DNA of 64,000 bases from Candidimonas nitroreducens (GTDB lineage: Bacteria > Pseudomonadota > Gammaproteobacteria > Burkholderiales > Burkholderiaceae_B), in NCBI RefSeq assembly GCF_002209565.1, contig NZ_NJIH01000014.1, positions 1-64,000 on the forward strand, in the 5' to 3' direction. A program made the position numbers and the translations under genes. Positions 62,708-64,000 of this stretch are shown piece by piece (within the stretch, counting starts at the first letter, position 1; the number at the start of each line of letters is the position of its first letter). A model generated the notes under the pieces. It was not told the DNA's origin and made no database searches. It saw nothing but the letters and a program-made list of their open reading frames with translations.

Positions 62708-64000
62708 CTAGTGCTCGTCGTGCAGGTAGGCCGCCCGGCGCGGCAGGCGCAGGCTGACCAGGAAGGCCACTACCATCATGGCCGTAACGTACCAGAAGAA
62801 GCTGGTTTCGTTGCCCAGCGATTTCAGGCCCAGGGCCACGTATTCGGCCGTTCCGCCGAATATGGCGTTGGCCACCGCGTAAGCGAAGCCCACGCCCAGC
62901 GCCCGGATCTCGGGCGGGAACATTTCCGACTTCACGATGCCGCTGATGGACGTGTAGAAGCTGACGATGGCCAGCGCCACGATGATCAGCACTGTCGCAA
63001 CATAGGGGTTGGTCACGTGGTGCAGGGTGGCCAGGATCGGCACCGTGCACAGCGCACCCAGGCCGCCGAACAGCAGCATGTTGTTGCGCCGGCCGATGCG
63101 GTCGGACAGCGCGCCGAACGCGGGCTGCAGGCACATGTAGACGAACAGGCAGAAGGTCATCACATAGCTGGCGGTCTTGACCGGCATACCGGCCGAGTTC
63201 ACCAGATACTTCTGCATGTAGGTGGTGAAGGTGTAGAAGATCAGCGAACCGCCGGCGGTAAAGCCCAGCACGGTGAAGAACGCCGCCTTGTGGTGGCGGA
63301 ACAGGGCGGTAAGGGTGCCGGCCTCGCTGTTGGCGCGGGTGGCCGCGGTGGAGGTCTCGTGCAGTGTGCTGCGCAGCAGCAGCGCCACGACCGCGGTGAC
63401 GGCGCCCACTACGAAGGGAATGCGCCAGCCCCAGTCGCGCAGCTGGTCGAGGCTGAGGAATTGCTGCAATATGACCACCACCAGCACCGCCAGCAGTTGG
63501 CCGCCGATCAGCGTTACGTATTGGAACGAGGCAAAGAAGCCGCGCTGGCCGCGCAGCGCGACCTCGCTCATGTAGGTGGCGGTGGTGCCGTACTCGCCGC
63601 CGACCGACAGGCCCTGCACCAGGCGCGCCAGCAGCAGCAGGCCGGGGGCCCAGGCGCCGATGCTGGCGTAGGTGGGCAGGAAGGCCACCACCAGCGAGCC
63701 GCCGCACATCATGACGACGGAAATCAGCAGCGATATCTTGCGGCCGTGCTTGTCGGCGATGCGCCCGAAAAGCCAGCCGCCGATGGGCCGCATCAGGAAC
63801 CCGGCAGCGAACACGCCGGCAGTGTTCAGCAGCTGCACCGTGGGATCGGACTGGGGAAAGAATGCGTGCGCGAAGTAGATCGCGCAGAATGCGTAGATGT
63901 AGAAGTCGAACCATTCGACCAGGTTGCCCGACGAGGCCGCGACGATGGCGAATACGCGCTTGCGCTTTTCTTCCGCGCTGTAGTGCGGCGCCGCGGCCGC
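62708..64000 (-). CDS. MHS-family MFS transporter (metabolite:H+ symporter), 5' end cut by window edge
   Basis: At least 430 residues; the frame is open to base 64000, so the start is outside. The visible N-terminal part [20 protein letters not shown] is the hallmark of the metabolite:H+ symporter family (KgtP/ProP/CitA type), and [14 protein letters not shown] is the loop 2-3 motif. About 12 helices. Substrates of the family are 2-oxoglutarate, citrate, proline/betaine or similar. It is convergent with the short-chain dehydrogenase gene. Confidence 0.93.
   Translation of the reverse strand, partial: AAAAPHYSAEEKRKRVFAIVAASSGNLVEWFDFYIYAFCAIYFAHAFFPQSDPTVQLLNTAGVFAAGFLMRPIGGWLFGRIADKHGRKISLLISVVMMCGGSLVVAFLPTYASIGAWAPGLLLLARLVQGLSVGGEYGTTATYMSEVALRGQRGFFASFQYVTLIGGQLLAVLVVVILQQFLSLDQLRDWGWRIPFVVGAVTAVVALLLRSTLHETSTAATRANSEAGTLTALFRHHKAAFFTVLGFTAGGSLIFYTFTTYMQKYLVNSAGMPVKTASYVMTFCLFVYMCLQPAFGALSDRIGRRNNMLLFGGLGALCTVPILATLHHVTNPYVATVLIIVALAIVSFYTSISGIVKSEMFPPEIRALGVGFAYAVANAIFGGTAEYVALGLKSLGNETSFFWYVTAMMVVAFLVSLRLPRRAAYLHDEH

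Overview
This is a GC-rich bacterial chromosome segment with tight operons, frequent ATGA stop/start overlaps and several GTG/TTG starts. The gene content points to a betaproteobacterium of the Alcaligenaceae type (Bordetella/Achromobacter/Pusillimonas relatives). The best clue is four separate Bug-family periplasmic receptors of the tripartite tricarboxylate transporter class, each beside catabolic genes or LysR regulators. The taxonomic placement is inference from content, not from a marker gene. No rRNA, tRNA, CRISPR array or prophage was seen.

Layout. 1-5.5 kb: end of an exbB-exbD pair, a TctD/TctE-like two-component system and the potassium transporter kup. 5.6-11.9 kb (minus): a complete group-2 Mrp/Pha cation/proton antiporter operon with fused A and B subunits. 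12.1-13.6 kb: a small secreted Cys-containing protein and a Crp/Fnr-type regulator. 13.7-16.4 kb: a LysR regulator divergent from an RraA/HMG-aldolase-like gene and a Bug receptor. 16.5-17.6 kb: a decayed IS630-family insertion sequence. 18-26.4 kb: a LysR-controlled CoA catabolic cluster (Bug receptor, enoyl-CoA hydratase, acyl-CoA dehydrogenase, fumarate-reductase-like flavoprotein, two CaiB/BaiF CoA-transferases), with the same promoter-proximal element repeated in front of two of its genes. 26.4-31 kb: an eroded zone where intact genes (D-2-hydroxyacid dehydrogenase, AA_synth family, 3-hydroxyisobutyrate dehydrogenase-like) lie among remnants of a GntR regulator, a Bug receptor, a LysR paralogue and an acyl-CoA ligase.

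31-37.9 kb: GntR/UTRA regulator, dienelactone hydrolase, short-chain dehydrogenase and a complete branched-chain amino acid type ABC importer. 37.8-42.1 kb (minus): sulfate ABC importer cysA-cysW-cysT-cysP with a YezD-type small protein. 42.4-44.8 kb: CoA-transferase plus CitE-like lyase. 45.1-48.3 kb: a large autotransporter with an alternating two-rung repeat. 48.4-51.1 kb: an outer-membrane MetA-like protein, a DUF2165 membrane protein and copC-copD. 51.3-54.3 kb (minus): a three-gene GMC dehydrogenase complex (Tat-exported small subunit, FAD/Fe-S large subunit, monohaem cytochrome c). 54.5-64 kb: PaaG-like enoyl-CoA hydratase/isomerase, Bug receptor, VOC dioxygenase-like gene divergent from a flavin hydroxylase/alpha-beta hydrolase/Bug set, a short-chain dehydrogenase behind a large dyad, and a metabolite:H+ symporter that runs off the right edge.

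Taken together the window is mostly an accessory catabolic and transport region: modules of 'receptor + regulator + CoA or ring-processing enzymes' for unidentified organic acids and aromatics, interspersed with ion homeostasis and sulfate uptake operons. The most interesting items are the undescribed six-gene CoA pathway with its duplicated operator, the gene-remnant zone beside it, and several structured intergenic elements.
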